Origin: Delphinus delphis
Lineage: Eukaryota > Chordata > Mammalia > Artiodactyla > Delphinidae
Length of the DNA stretch: 64,000 nt
NCBI RefSeq assembly: GCF_949987515.2
Contig: NC_082697.1
Coordinates: 22,203,730 to 22,267,729, forward strand
Reading direction: 5' to 3'
Each line of letters starts with the position of its first letter. The first letter of the stretch is position 1. The position numbers and the translations under genes were made by a program. The notes under the pieces are model-generated. The model made no database searches. It was not told the DNA's origin and saw only the letters and a list, made by a program, of their open reading frames with translations. Below, one piece after another: positions 38,700 to 52,000 of the stretch.

Positions 38700-39130
38700 T
38701 GGAGGAAGGCTGGAGCTGGGAGCAGACTAGCTGGCTTGCTCTGTGGGAGGAGCTGAGAGCAGCTGGTGTGTGTGTGTAGAATGGGGAGGGGGGGAGGCCC
38801 TCTGGAGTCTGGGCGGAAGGGAGCGGCCCCTTCTGTTGGGATTTGAACTAGCCAATCAGCAGCTGGCTTGGCCCCTTCCCTCCCTCCTGTCCCCGTGCCT
38901 GCAGCTGGAGCGCTGAGCTCATCCGCACTGGCCTGGGCTGGACAGCTTTGGCCGCCTCTCTGTGTCCCAGGTGCTGGGATGTTCTGGGGCATTTTTTGGA
39001 GGCTTTCAGAACGCTGACTTCCCTGGCGTCGCCTGGGAGGGCTTGAGAGACCCAAGTGTGGAGGGAGCTGGAGGCTGCCTGGGAGGGTATCCCCGGGGGC
39101 CCTCCGACTCGCCGTGCCAGCAAGAGTAGA
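38700..39130 (+). promoter_or_regulatory. GC-rich patch with CCAAT box in intron 2 (candidate regulatory)
   Basis: Non-repetitive sequence with GCCAATCAGCAGCTGGCTT at about 38851-38869, followed by a pyrimidine-rich run (CCCCTTCCCTCCCTCCTGTC) and a GTGCTGGG-rich stretch. It could be an enhancer or an internal promoter; the evidence is composition and one motif only. Confidence 0.25.
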
Positions 39131-39404
39131 CAGGCGTGAGGCCGCCTCTTAGAGTCTCAGTTTCCCCTTCTGTTAAAAGGAGGGCTTCGAGCAGCTGAAT
39201 CTCCAGGGCTTTTGCAGCCCCAGTGGTTTAAGCAAGCAGGTAGATTACTGGTGAGGGTGCCATGAAAGAAACCTCAGGCCTCGGCCCTCCCTCTCCCTCA
39301 CCCCCACCCCCAGGCTCTCTCACTGTCTGCTGGTTCTCACAGCCGGCAGGACCCACAGACGCTCAGCAGGAACATTGTCCAGCATGAGGAGGGCAGGGGT
39401 GGGG

Positions 39405-39615
39405 AGGGGGAGAGACCTGCTCTACCACTTGCTTGCTGTGTGGCTTTGGGAAAACTCCTTGACAGCCCTGAGCCTCAGTTTCCCCATGTGGAAAATGGAG
39501 ATGCAACAAGTCTCTACCTGTAGAGATTTTTGTGAGGCTAAAATGAAATAGCTCAAGTAAAGAGCGTGCTGAGCACGGAGTCCGGCTCGGGATGCTCCCT
39601 CAGCAAATGAGCAGA
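39405..39615 (+). repeat. MIR element
   Basis: CTACCACTTGCTTGCTGTGT, GAGCCTCAGTTTCCCCATG and GAAATAGCTCAAGTAAAGAG. Similar sense pieces follow at about 39925-40030 and 40510-40625. Confidence 0.8.
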
Positions 39616-41460
39616 TGTTGCTTGGCGTGTTACTGTTCAGGAGAAGAACTTAAAAGGCACTAGTGGGACAAATGGCTGGACCACGGTGGAGAAGGGGGCC
39701 AGAATCTCTACCTCCCTGGGTAGATAAGTGTAGCCTGGAGGTTTGTTCACCATGGAGATTCCCGGGCCCCACCCTCAGGGCTTGGGATCCTGTAGGAGGG
39801 CGTCAGGTCCCGGGAATCAGGGATGAAAATTCCCACCTGAAGGGACTCTTGTGGGAGGCCCGAGGACACACCGGTAAAACAATTCTTAGAAATAGATGTT
39901 GCTGAAGAAAAAGTTCTGGCTTTGGGTTTAATCCCTGGGTGACCTGAGCAGGTTACTTTCTCTCTTTGATCCTCAGTTTCCTCATCTGTACAATGCGGGT
40001 AACATTCCTACCCTCCCGGGGTTCCTGGGAGGGTTTCGCCACACAGGACCCAGATGCTGCCTGGACAGGGGGTGCTCCTTAGTGACGGTTCCTATCCCAC
40101 ACCCTGGGGATTCAGAGTGACAGAGACCCCTTAAAGCTTTAGGCCCAGGAGCCAAGGGGCCCATGAGCGAGGTGGCTGTGGCCCGGAGGCTGCTGGCTGC
40201 ATTTGGCAGGAGCCAGACCCCAGCGCTGTAACAGTGACCTCATGGCTGACAGCATTTGTTTGTGCTTTGGGGATTTGCCCTGGTTTCCAGAAGCTGCAGC
40301 TGCTTCACCTCCTGTAGTATCTCAGCCCCCCAACCTTGGGGGTAGTTGGAAGGATCATGAGGGGATCAAATGCGACAGGCAGGTGGGGCCCCGTGAGCCC
40401 CTGACACAGTGAGCCCACTGTTGCACTTATTTTTAATACTCTTATTATTGATATTAATATAATGTGTCTTCAGGCTTCAGGCCAACAGCGGCTCAGACTG
40501 AGAGCAAGACTCCAGAGTTGACCCACCTGCTTTCAGACCTTGGTTCTGTAGCTTCCTGGCTGTGTGGCCTCAGGCAAATGACCTTTTCTTTCTGAGCCTC
40601 AGAGTGGGGATGATATTCAAAGCACGTTCCCAGGGGATGAAAGGCATGTGGTGGGTGCATGGGGAGCGACAGCTGATTCTGCCTGATTACCTGGGAGAGC
40701 CAGGGGGCCCAGGACCACTGAGGCTCAGAGAGAGAAAGGGAGAGGCGCAGGCAACCAGGCTCCTGCCCTCCAGGCATGCATGCTCTTTGCTCTGTGGACC
40801 TCCATCAGGGGCACAGGGCTCTGTGGGGATCTGAGATTAAGGGCTCTTTTGTCCACACTGGAATTCTGTAAGCTGCCTGGGGCTAGGCCTTCTTAACAGA
40901 GCACCCCTGGGGGTAGAAAGCAGTTGGAGAAGGGGGTTCCATGGATGATGGGGCAGAAGGCAACTGGGGACTCACGGAAGGGATGAAATCCATAGAGTCA
41001 CTCATGAACCCAAGAGGATCCAGGAATCCACATGGATCATGGCTTCTTGGTGGGGAGTGGGTCACCTGCCCAGGTCAAGGCCATGGTGGGGACGGAGTGA
41101 ACCCCAGGTGGAGAGGAGCTGGCCCAGGTGGGAGCATAGTTAGGAGAGAAGCCCCCACTCCTCCCAGCAGCTGATCCCGCATCCCAGTCAGGGACACAGC
41201 CCTCTCTGGACATCTGGGGGTGTGGGCAGTTGGGGGGAGCACCCCCCGCCAAACTAGGGCATGTGCAGCTCCCCATGTTTCAGTCATTCACTCCTTCATT
41301 CCCCTCCCTTTTTGCTTGCTGGGGTCTTGGATTTGTTTGTTCATCCAACAAGCATTTATTAGGCACTTAGTGTGTGCCAGACCCTGTGAGATATGAAGGA
41401 GCCCCGGCATGGCCTGGGGCCTGGACCTCTGTGCTCCACCACTCCTGCCCCCAGGGGCTA

Positions 41461-41496
41461 CGCAGATGAATGAATGAATAAATGAATGAATGAATG
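41461..41496 (+). repeat. (GAAT)n short tandem repeat
   Basis: Interrupted GAATGAATGAATAAATGAAT pattern of about nine units. Confidence 0.9.
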
Positions 41497-41722
41497 GAGT
41501 ATTGGTCAGGACAGGGACTCACTGGGTGACCTAATAGCCTAAAACCTGGGACCTGGGGCTGAACACCCAGACACTAAACTCAAGAGTGAGGTTGTGGGGT
41601 GTTGGGCCAACCTGGATTGAAATCAGTGCACAGAGGTGAAGCAGTAATCTTGACAATGCATTAAAAATCATACTTTTGAGCACCTGCTATGTTCCAGCCA
41701 CCAGCCCAAGCACTATGTCTTT

Positions 41723-42251
41723 TTTTTTTAATTTTTGAATTTTATTTTATTTATTTATTTTTTACAGCAGGTTCTTGTTAGTTATCTATTTTATACACAT
41801 CAGTGTATACATGTCAATCCCAATCTCCCAGTTCATCCCACCACCACCCCACCCCCAGCCGCTTTACCCCCTGGTGCCCATACATTTGTTCTCTACATCT
41901 GTGTCTCTATTTCTGCCCTGCAAACCGGTTCATCTGTGCCATTTTTCTAGGTTCCACATATACGCGTTAACATACGATATTTGTTTTTCTCTTTCTGACT
42001 TACTTCACTCTGTATGACAGTCTCTAGATCCATCCACATCTCTACAAATGACCCAATTTCATTCCTTTTTATGGCTGAGTAATATTCCATTGTAATATAT
42101 GTACCACGTCCTCTTTATCCATTCGTCTGTCGATGGGCGTTTAGGTTGCTTCCATGACCTGGCTATTGTAAGTGGTGCTGCAATGAACATTGGGGTGCAT
42201 GTGTCTTTTTGAATTATGGTTTTCTCTGGGTATATGCCCAGTAGTGGGATT
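41723..42251 (-). repeat. L1 3' end, 5'-truncated insertion with target duplication
   Basis: Antisense L1: T run at the left, ACAGCAGGTTCTTGTTAGTT, CTCTACATCTGTGTCTCTAT, TGGCTGAGTAATATTCCATT and TTCTCTGGGTATATGCCCAG. A 17-bp duplication CCAAGCACTATGTCTTT flanks it (41706-41722 and 42252-42268), so this is one retrotransposition event of about 530 bp, truncated at its 5' end. Confidence 0.93.
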
Positions 42252-42299
42252 CCAAGCACTATGTCTTTTATTCCTCACAGCAGGCCTCGTGACTAGGCT

Positions 42300-42400
42300 A
42301 TATCAACACCCTTTTACTGATGACGAAACCGAGACTTCAAATGGTTAAATAACCTGTCCTGGGTCACACACCCAGTGAGGGCTGGAATCAGGCTTGAATC
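42300..42400 (-). repeat. MIR element
   Basis: TACTGATGACGAAACCGAGA, then AAATAACCTGTCCTGGGTCA and ACCCAGTGAGGGCTGGAATC. Sense MIR pieces follow at about 42885-43005 and 43905-44045, an antisense one at 43440-43550. Confidence 0.75.
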
Positions 42401-44061
42401 TAGTCTTCCCACCTGCGAAGTCCTCGTTCTGCTGGTGAGGGATTGCTCCCCCCACTTTGTGGATGAGGAGGGTTTGGTGGCCTAGAGAGACTGTGGGAGG
42501 AGCCTCGTGGGCCAGCTTCCAGCTGTCCTAGGAGGTCTTCAGGGGGCTGAGAGAGGCAGTGGGCAACGGAGGGAGGAGGGGGAGGCAGGGCTCGATTTCC
42601 TTTCTGGCCGTTGTTCTTCCTGGCCTGCCTTGCACACTGCCAAGGGGTCCGTGCCGAGTTGGGCCTGGGCCCGCAGAAGGCAGAGCCAGGGAGGGCCCTC
42701 TTCCCTTCCGGCAGGGAGGAGGTGCCACAGCCATTTCCGAGACTGGCAGGCACGAGGCACTGGGCTGTCTGCCCCACACATACCTCTTGCTGGCAAAGCC
42801 CTCACACCCCTTGTGGAGCCTGGGCCACGCTGGCCCTTCAGCCAAAGCCCCTGAGCTCCCTCCAGCTTGGCCCACACTAGCTCTGTTTGACTCTGAGCAA
42901 GTCATTTGCCCTCTGAGCCTCAGTTTCCTTGCCAGTAAAATGGGGGCAGAGTTGGGGTGAAGAGGAATGAATCTGGCACATAGCAGGTATTCAACAAATG
43001 CTAGTACTTAGTCCACTTGGGGATGGGGGCTAGTTGTGATTTACCAGCTCAGAAGGGCCTTCCTCATCCCCAGAGAAGAGACCCCCTTTCCTACCTTTCA
43101 CCCCAGCCAGCAGGGGACAGGACAGAAGGGTCCTCAAGGAAACGGGGTGCTCTTGCAGCAGAGTCCTGGAACCGGGATTGGAGTTTGCAGCTCCATTAGC
43201 TCCTTCTGTAGGGATGACTTGGACATCTGCCCAGCCTTTGTCACTGGGGGCATGTTCTGTATCCCAGACAACTGGAAATAGGCCTCATGGTCTGTGTCAC
43301 ACTGTGACCCCCAGCAAGTCATGCCCGCTCTGGGCTCAGCGCCTCCCAACAGCAGCTACCACTTACCCAACGCTCACTGTGCAGGCACTCGGCCAGGCCT
43401 TTGTGCAAGAGCCGATGCAGTCCTCCTGTCGGCCCGTGAGCTTGGTGCTGTTATTATTGCACCCATTTTGTAGTTAAAGGAAAGACCCAGAGTAGGGAAA
43501 TAATTTGCCCAGGAACGTATGCTGGTCACTGGCAGAGATGGGGTTCAGATGTCTCTGGGGATGCCCATCTTGCTCTGGGTTTCCCCTCTCTTTAAAATGA
43601 TCTTCTTGGAGGGTAGTGGTGGTGGGATGAACTGGGAGATAGGGACTGACATTTATACACTAATTTGTATAAAGTAGATAACTAATAAGAAAATATTAAT
43701 GAACCACTGTATGAAAATAAATAAATAAAATTAAATTTAAAAAAATAAATAAAACGATCTTCTGGCCCTGTCTTAAGCTCTGGTGAGAACTGGGCAAGAG
43801 GGTGGACAGGAGAGGCTTTTGGAAGCATCAAAAGGCTCAGATAAAAGTAAAGGCATTGCTAAGAACAGGCTTTCTGGGAGCTGAACTATGATGTGGACAT
43901 GGGAAACACAGGGTGCCTGGGTTTGGGTTTTGGTTCTACCACTTCCTGGCTGTGCAACCCTTGGTGAGTTACTTGACCTCTCTGTGCCTCAGTTTCCTCT
44001 TCTGTAAGTGGGGGTGATGAGAGTACCTGCCTACGCTGGGGTTGCTCTGTGGTAGAGGTAG

Positions 44062-44448
<387 letters not shown>

Positions 44449-44786
44449 TAAGGACACAGGGGTGCGTGAGAGACACCTGGTTCCTGTCCTCCAGGAGCCC
44501 ACAGGCTAACGAAGGAGACAGTCAGCCATCAAAGGACCACAGCTGGGAGAGGATTGCCTGAGAAAACATGCAACAGTGCTGAGCAGGGGACCCAGCCCTC
44601 TGTGCCTCAGTTTCCTCATGTATAAAATGGGATAGTAATACTTCAAATCATTGGAAGGACTAAGTGGTATAGATTTTGTGGACACGCTTTAGGGACTGCC
44701 TGGCATTGCCACTCGGTATAAAGTCACTGCCGGGTCTGGGCAGCCTCTGGCTGGTGTCTCAACACATTTCCAGGACACAGATGCTT

Positions 44787-45120
44787 TTCTTTTTTTAAAT
44801 TTAATTAATTAATTTATTTTGGCTATGTTGGGTCTTCGTTGCTGCACTCGGACTTTCTCTAGTTGCGGCGAATGAGGGCTACTCTTCATGGCAGTGCGCG
44901 GGCTTTTCATTGCGGTGGCTTCTCTTGTTGAAGAGCACGGGCTCTAGAGCGCATGGGCTTCAGTAGTTGTGGCTCGCGGGCTCTAGAGCGCAGGCTCAGT
45001 AGTTGTGGCGCACGGGCTTAGTTGCTCCGCGGCATGTGGGATCTTCCCGGACCAGGGCTTGAACCCTTGTCCCCTGCATTGGCAGGCGGATTCTTAACCA
45101 CTGCGCCACCAGGGAAGCCC
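44787..45120 (-). repeat. CHR SINE (long form)
   Basis: Antisense: AATTAATT-rich tail, TTTTGGCTATGTTGGGTC, to CACCAGGGAAGCCC. Target duplication CAGATGCTT at 44778-44786 and 45121-45129. It lies 524 bases after exon 3. Confidence 0.92.
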
Positions 45121-46024
45121 CAGATGCTTCTTGAGTGTGACCCCAGGCACCAGCTTCTCTGTCTTTGGTCATGAGAGTCCTTCCACCTGGCATCCCATTC
45201 TTCCTTCTGCTGTGTGTTAGGTGTACAGCATGTTAAACACCATGCTAGACACTTTCCATGATTTTCAGAAAGGCCTGATGAGGTTGTGATTGTACCAGTT
45301 TTATGGATGAAAACACAGCCCTGAGGGAGGGAGCGATGTCCTCCAGGTCACGTAGGGCCCGGTGGGCTGTGCAGATTGGAAACCATCAGCCCAGGTGATG
45401 CCTAAGGGCTGGAATCCTCCAGAATCCAGGGGTCTGTGTCCCAGGCGGCCCCGGTGCCTTCTGCCCCCAGAGGCACAGCTGGGCCTCAGCTGTCTGGCTG
45501 CGCATGAGGCATGCTAGGATCGAACGTTGTTCCGGGGCACAGTTCTCACCTTCCCAAGGGCAGGCGTGCCAGCATTCCAGGACAGACACCACAGCCCTGA
45601 GGCCATAACAATCCTTCTGCTGCCCTCCCCACTGGGTGTGTTGGTGTGACGTGCCAAAGGCTTCTCGGTGTGGAGATGGGAGGTGTTTGCTACTCAGGGC
45701 TGCCCAGGGCTCCTGCCCTCCATGGCCTGGCCAATAACAGGGAACCATCTTCACACATCTCATCGCCGCCACCCTTGATAGTGAAAAGGAGAGACAGTTT
45801 CAGAAGGTGCCTTGGATGTCAGCCTGTTCCCATTGTAAAGGAGAGGGAACAGAGGTCCAGAGAGGGAGAGCCTGCCTGAGCTCACCCAGCCTTTCCTTGC
45901 CTGAGATGGGGCTGAGACCCTGAAGCCACCTCCCCTAAGTTTCAGTTTCTTCATCTGTGACATCAGGATAATAACAGTACCCAGTTTATGAAGTTGTTCG
46001 TGATCATTCATAAGATTGGGTAAC

Positions 46025-46620
46025 CATAAAACACTGTGAAGAAGTTAAAAAGAATAAGGTAGTATAGCAGTTCCTGAGAAAGTTAAACAGAATTTCCAAA
46101 TAAGCCAATTCCACTTCTGGGTATATAGCAGAATTGAAAGCCGGGACACGAACAGATATTTGTACCCTCATGTTCATAGCAGCATTATTCACGGTAGCCA
46201 GAAGGTGTAAGCAACCCCAATGTCCATCAATGAACCAACAGAAATGTAGTATATACCTACAATGTATGTATAATCTTAAGCAGGAACGTGATTCTGAAAC
46301 AGGCTACAACGTGGGTGAACCTCGAGGACACTGTGCTCAGTAAACTAAGCCAGACACAACAGGACAAGCATTATATGATTCCACTCAGATGAGATACTGA
46401 GAGTAGTCAAATTCATAGAGACAGAAAGTAGGTTAGAAGTTACCAGAGCCTGGAGGGAGGAGGGTATAGGGAGATACTGTTTAATAGGGACAGCATTTCA
46501 GTTTGGGATGATGACGAAGTTCTGGAGGTGAATGGTGATAATGCCACTGGATCGTACCCTTGAAAATGGCTAAAAATAGCAGATCTTATGTTATGTATAT
46601 TTTACTGCCATCAAAAAGAA
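46025..46620 (+). repeat. Old L1 3' region, sense
   Basis: CACTTCTGGGTATATAGCAG, AATGTCCATCAATGAACCAA, ATTATATGATTCCACTCAGA and GTATATTTTACTGCCATCAA are the sense 3' end of an old L1. The following A-rich text to about 46690 may be its tail plus decay. Confidence 0.8.
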
Positions 46621-47667
46621 AAAAATGGTTAAAATAGTAAATTTTATATTAGGTGTACTTTCCCACGATTTAAGAAAAAAGGCAGATACATATGCACTGA
46701 TGTGGAAAGATCTCTAAGATACATTGTTAAGCGGGGAGAGGAAGCTACAGAACCATACGTATTGTGCAGTCCCACTAATTATTTTGGAAAGTCATACAGA
46801 ATGAACTGATTTCGAAGCCTGTGTCTATATGTGCAAGTGCATAGCCTGGAGGAAAGTCTGGAGGAAAACCCACTGAACTGAGGCATTAGAAATGGTAGGA
46901 GATGGTAGGCAGTGGCTTTTGCTTTTTATTCTATGATTGCTGTATTTAGGGGGTTTTGGGGGGGGCGCGTGGTTATTATTAGTGAACTTTTAAATAAAGT
47001 CAAGCATGTAAAGAGCCCTTTGTGGTGCCTGGCACACAGTTGGTGCTCAGGAAACACTGGTTCACTTCCTCTTGAAGGCCACGTCAGTGAGGCTGGCCTA
47101 GCCCTCCCTGATGTGCCCCTGGGTGTCTTAGGATCTGCAGAAGGAGGCGTGGCCCTGTGTTTATTTGCTGATTGCCCTCTCTCCTCCCTCTCCTTCCTGA
47201 TATGGTTTCTATGGAGACGAGGGTCCCTTAGCAATTCTTCTGCCAGAGCTGTTCCAGTCCCATCATCGAGATCTGCCTTTGCCATCCTGACAGGTTGCTG
47301 TGGCGATGCTGTCACCCGGCTGGGAACAGGAGCCCCTGGCCTGAGCTGATGTGGTTGCTATGGAGATGGCTCTTCGCTAGAGAGAAGGGAGGGTGGCCTG
47401 CCCCAGCTGTGTTCTGCAGTGGCACCGTTGCCAGCTGGAATGCAGCTCAAAAATCGTAACACGAGCCACCGCCACCCCCAATCCAGGATCATTCCCCGTC
47501 TTTCTATTTTAGGCAGAAAGCCAATCTCAGTGTCGATGGGATTTATTATAACATAGCTGCTGTGTCTGAGCGCTTGCTCTGTGCCAGGCACTACACTAAG
47601 CATTTTATGTGTGTCTTCACGTTGTGTAGCCAGCAGCCTCCCAAGGTACATCGTGATTTTGTCCCCA

Positions 47668-47765
47668 TTTTATTTTATTTTGTTTATTTATTTTTTTGGC
47701 TGCGTCACACAGCTTGCGGGACCAGGGATTGAACCCAGGCCCTCAGCAGTGAAAGCGTGGACTTG
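47668..47765 (-). repeat. Old tRNA-Glu SINE fragment
   Basis: TTTATTTATTTTTTTGGCTG, GGGACCAGGGATTGAACCCA; the end corresponding to the SINE 5' part is missing. Confidence 0.7.
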
Positions 47766-48114
47766 CTGGATATAGATGGGACAGGGGAAAGACAAGGATG
47801 GCATCCTAACCCAGGACTCCCCATCTCCCAAAGCCACACTGACTCTTACGGTGATGCCCGTGCCCTCCTTGCCCCATCCAGGGGCCTTCCTAGAACCCAG
47901 CTGTGTTTTGGAACCTCTGAAGAGGCCACTCACTCCAACGAGTACTTCCTTCTCTGGCCCAGGCTTCTTGGCCCGATTCCCACTCCCATGGGGTAGGAAG
48001 GGCACTCACCATAGTATCAGTTCACCTGGGTTCAAATCTCAGTTCTGCTGACGTCGTCATCTGATGCAGCCTAGCCGTGGCCTGTGTGCTGCAGGGCAAA
48101 CTCGAACTTGGAGT

Positions 48115-48233
48115 TACACGGGCCTGAGTTTGAATCCTGGCTTTGCCACTTATTTGCAAATAACTGTAGTGTTGGGCAAATCATGTAACCGCTCCAGTGC
48201 TCAGTTTGTTCCTTTATAAAATGGGAATATGGG
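48115..48233 (+). repeat. MIR element
   Basis: GAGTTTGAATCCTGGCTTTG, GGGCAAATCATGTAACCGCT and GTTCCTTTATAAAATGGGA, ending where the next SINE begins. Confidence 0.75.
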
Positions 48234-48235
48234 GA

Positions 48236-48420
48236 CTTCCCTGGTGGTCTGTGGGTAAGACTCCACGCTCCCAATGCAAGGGACCCAGGTTCGATCCCTG
48301 GTCGGGAAACTGGATCCCGCATGCATACTGCAACTCAGAGTCCGCATGCTGCAACTAAAGATCCCACGTGCCGCAACTAAGACCCAGCACAGCCAAAATA
48401 AATAAATGATAAATTTTTTT
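48236..48420 (+). repeat. tRNA-Glu SINE, older form
   Basis: GGGGACTTCCCTGGTGGTCT to CACAGCCAAAATAAATAAAT. Inserted in the MIR above and directly followed by another SINE. Confidence 0.85.
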
Positions 48421-48427
48421 TAAATGG

Positions 48428-48636
48428 GGGGCTTCCCTGGTGGCTCAGTGGTTGAGAGTCTGCCTGCCGATGCAGGGGACACGGGTTCGTGCCCCGGTCC
48501 GGGAAGATCCCACATGCCGCGGAGCGGCTGGGCCCGTGAGCCATGGCCACTGAGCCTGTGTGTCCGGAGCCTGTGCTCTGCAACGGGAGAGGCCACAGCA
48601 GTGGGAGGCCCGCGTACTGCAAAAAAAAAAAAAAAA
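48428..48636 (+). repeat. CHR SINE (short form)
   Basis: GGCTTCCCTGGTGGCTCAG to GCGTACTGC plus A16. Placed at the 3' end of the preceding SINE, in the same orientation. Confidence 0.92.
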
Positions 48637-50321
48637 GGGAACGTGAATCCCTACATCTCAGAGGTGTTTATGAGAATTAATCAAGACAAGCAGGTAAAAT
48701 GCTTAGTGGAGAATAAGAGCTCGGCAAATACTGGTTATCAGTGTCATCACCTGTGGGCCTTAGTTCAATAAATATCCTTCTGCTGCCTCTAGCAAGGAGC
48801 TCTCCATATCTGACTGCCAGGCGCCCGTGGAAGGAGCAGTTAGGCAGCAAATCAACGCCTGCACTTGGCAGCCTCTGCCCCTGTACTTTGATTTGGGGTC
48901 CGTGTCAAACCGCTCTGTTTCCTCCACTCAAATGGTCTCCCTCAGCCCGGAGCCACACCGACTCTCTAGCTGCTTCAGCCACTTTGGAGGAAGAATTCCT
49001 CAGTCTTTGAGATGCACCCCTACCCCAGGCTCCCCCCGGAGTAAAGTTGGTACACACAGCACAGTCTGTGTTTTCAGTGAGACCTTTTCAAACATCCCCT
49101 CTAAATTGGATGAAAATCTACCCAACTGTTTTGGCAGAAGGCTTGTTTTATTCCTTGAAGGTTGGTCTTTGTTTCCTGGCAGCATGGAAGCATGGAAGGT
49201 GTTAGAAGACAGGGGGCCTCTCCAGAGCTGTGCTCAGGCAGCCTCTCTGTGTGGGCTGGAGGGGCGGAAGTACCCTCTTCTGATCTCCTGGAGGAGGGCA
49301 AGGAGGGCAGAGCTTCTGCTCCTACTAGGAGCCGTTAGACCAAGGATGCTTAGAGGCACCACCCCGGCTGCTCAAAAGCGGCCTTGTGAGTTGCTGGTGG
49401 GTGGGGAAGCCCCTGCTGCGTGCCAGGCCAAGGACTGTGCCCTCGGGGTCCGGCACTTGTGACTGGCATTCTTGTTGGTGCCCGGGTGCTGTCCTGCCCT
49501 GCCCCAGCCCGCCCACCTGAGGCCCAGGGCCAGAGCATCTGCCCCTGGGGGCTTGACAGAGGGGCTGTGACGGGCCTTGGCTCCCTGGAGGGGCAACGCG
49601 GTCCCCCAGGCCGCCTGGCCAGCTGCTGCCCTGCAGAGAGGAGGAAGGTCTTTGTGCTCTGTGAGCCTGCCTTGTTTTCCCTCCAGAGCCGCAGAGCAGT
49701 GTGGGAGCCTAAATGGCTTAGATGAGGTGGGGGGCAGGGACAGGGGCAGTTCCATCCAGAAAAGGCTGGCACCACTTTGGTCCTGAAAAGGTTTGCTGCT
49801 TCAGCCCCTCTTCTCTGCCCACTGCCCTCCCTTTCTGGTGGGCACTCAGATCTCACCCTCTGAAAATGTGTTGGAATGGTGTTCATGACTTTTCTTGGGG
49901 AAGTACATTTTAAAAACATTTTACTATAACTTTCCCCTCCCACCCAACAGGTAATATATGCGTAGTAGAGAAAGACTAGGAAATACAAGCAAGCCATAGG
50001 GAGAAAAAGTTTCACCCAGTATTCAGAGGGAGTTCCTCCGAGTAATTACCAAATTACTATTTGGGTGGGAGTACTTCCCAATATGTTGTACTTCCAATAC
50101 GTTTTTCTACATATGCGCACACACATATTGAAATGTATATATGCATTTTTTTTTACTAAAAAAGTAATATAAGCTCAGTGAAGCAAAAATTTCATTACAA
50201 AAACATCTAAATGCATGCCTAGCATACCTCTAAGGGTGGACACGTCAGGCTCTGGTTGCACTGCTTGCCTCGGGCAAGAGAGCTGGTCACAGGGTTCACT
50301 GTATTCCTTTTTGGTTTGTTT

Positions 50322-50518
50322 CTTTTTTTTTGTTTTTTTTGCGGTACGCGGGCCTCTCACTGCCGTGGCCTCTCCCGTTGCGGAACGCGCAGGCTCAGCG
50401 GCCATGGCTCACGGGCCCAGCCGCTCTGCGGCATGTGGGATCTTCCCGGACCGGGGCACGAACCCGTGTCCCCTGCATCGGCAGGCGGACTCTCAACCAC
50501 TGTGCCACCAGGGAAGCC
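50322..50518 (-). repeat. CHR SINE (short form), internal deletion
   Basis: Antisense: GCGGTACGCGGGCCTCTCAC to CACCAGGGAAGCCCC. Between CCCGTTGCGGA and ACGCGCAGGCTC about 15 bases normally present (CACAGGCTCCGG-type text) are missing. Confidence 0.9.
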
Positions 50519-51334
50519 CCCTTTTGGGGTTTTTTGAAGTTTGAAGTATGTGAGTGTGTCCTCCAAAATGTAAGAAATAATAATGATACATAAAATAAAA
50601 GAAGAAAGGCTCCCCTAACCACTTCCCTCAATACGACGCCTGACTCAGCCTAACCTGTGATTTGGTTTGGTTTGTGTCTTTTCAGGCCTTTCTCTGTGCT
50701 TATATGATGTATATTCCTCTATGTATTTTTTTTCATAAAGATGGGATTACGTTACATGCACAGTTTCTGTAACATACAGAATAATATAGCATGAACACAG
50801 ACTGTCTTTTTAAAGGCTGGATGTTTTGGGGTTTTCTTCTGCTTTAAGGTGCTTATTATAAAAGTCAAAGATCACAGAGTCGAGTAAACATAGGAAGGAA
50901 AGTCTAAAAGAACACCATCTATTTCAGTATTTTAAACACAGAGCCAGAGATCTAGAAGGAGCTCCAGCTGACCCTCAGCTGTGGTCACCCTCAGGAGGAG
51001 AAGGGATGGGGGTGTAAACAGGGGGGCTTCTGCTTCGTCAGAACAGTACAGATTTACAGTGAGAATGTGTCTTTATATATTAATTTATTTTTTAAAATAC
51101 TGTATAATTTTTAAAAACTTTAAAGAGAAAACGCTGGAGGACTATGTCTTCCCTCCTGAAAAAATGTGGGGGAAGAAAAGTGCAAAGTGCAAGTTCCCTG
51201 TACTCTCATCGTTATCAGCCTGGTGCTTGTTCTTTAGACCATATTCCCCCACCATGCACATGTGCACACGTGTATACACACACACACACACGTCTTATCT
51301 TTATAAAAATGGTAACGTGTTCTGGCTTTTTTTT

Positions 51335-52000
51335 AAATAACAGCTTTACTGAGATGTAATTCACATACCATATAGTTTGCTTTTTAAAGGATACAGTTCA
51401 GTGGTTTTTAGAATACTCAAGAGTTTACAGCCATCACCACTCTCTAATTCCAGGACATTTTCCTCGCCCTAGAAAGAAACCCCAAGTCACTCCCCATTCC
51501 CTCTTCCTCTTCCTCCCTGGCAGCCACTCATCTACTTTCTGCCTTTGTGGCTTTGCCTCCTCTCAACACTTCATGTAAATGGATTCATACGCTGTGTGGC
51601 TTTTTGCGACGGGCTTCTCTACCTCAGCATGTTTTCAAGCGTGTTGTAGCATCGAGCAAGGCTTCGTTCTTTTCCGTGGCTGATACTGCCTTGTGTGGCT
51701 ATGCCACGTTTTGTTCATCCATTCATCAGTTGGTGGACATTAGGGTTGCAGGTTTTGTGGGGTTTTTTGTTTATTTTTTTTATTTTTCGGTACGCGGGCC
51801 TCTCACTGCTGTGGCCTCTCCCGTTGCGGAGCCTGTCGGACGCGGAGGCTCAGCGGCCATGGTTCACGGGCCCAGCCGCTCCGCGGCATGTGAGATCTTC
51901 GTGGACCGGGGCACGAACCCGTGTCCCCTGCATCGGCAGGCGGACTCTCAACCACTGTGCCACCAGGGAAGCCCTGCAGGTTTTGTTTTGCAGTTTCCTT
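51335..52000 (-). repeat. Old L1 3' region, antisense, split by a SINE
   Basis: AACAGCTTTACTGAGATGTA, TACAGCCATCACCACTCTCT, CGTGTTGTAGCATCGAGCAA and ATTCATCAGTTGGTGGACAT. Interrupted by the SINE at 51759-51974. Confidence 0.8.
51759..51974 (-). repeat. CHR SINE (short form) in L1
   Basis: Antisense: TTCGGTACGCGGGCCTCTCA to CACCAGGGAAGCCC. Target duplication TGCAGGTTTTGT at 51747-51758 and 51975-51986. Confidence 0.93.

Noticed and set aside
48827..49462. 211-codon plus-strand frame in intron 3
   Set aside because: No domain, no splice evidence, begins in ordinary intron text.
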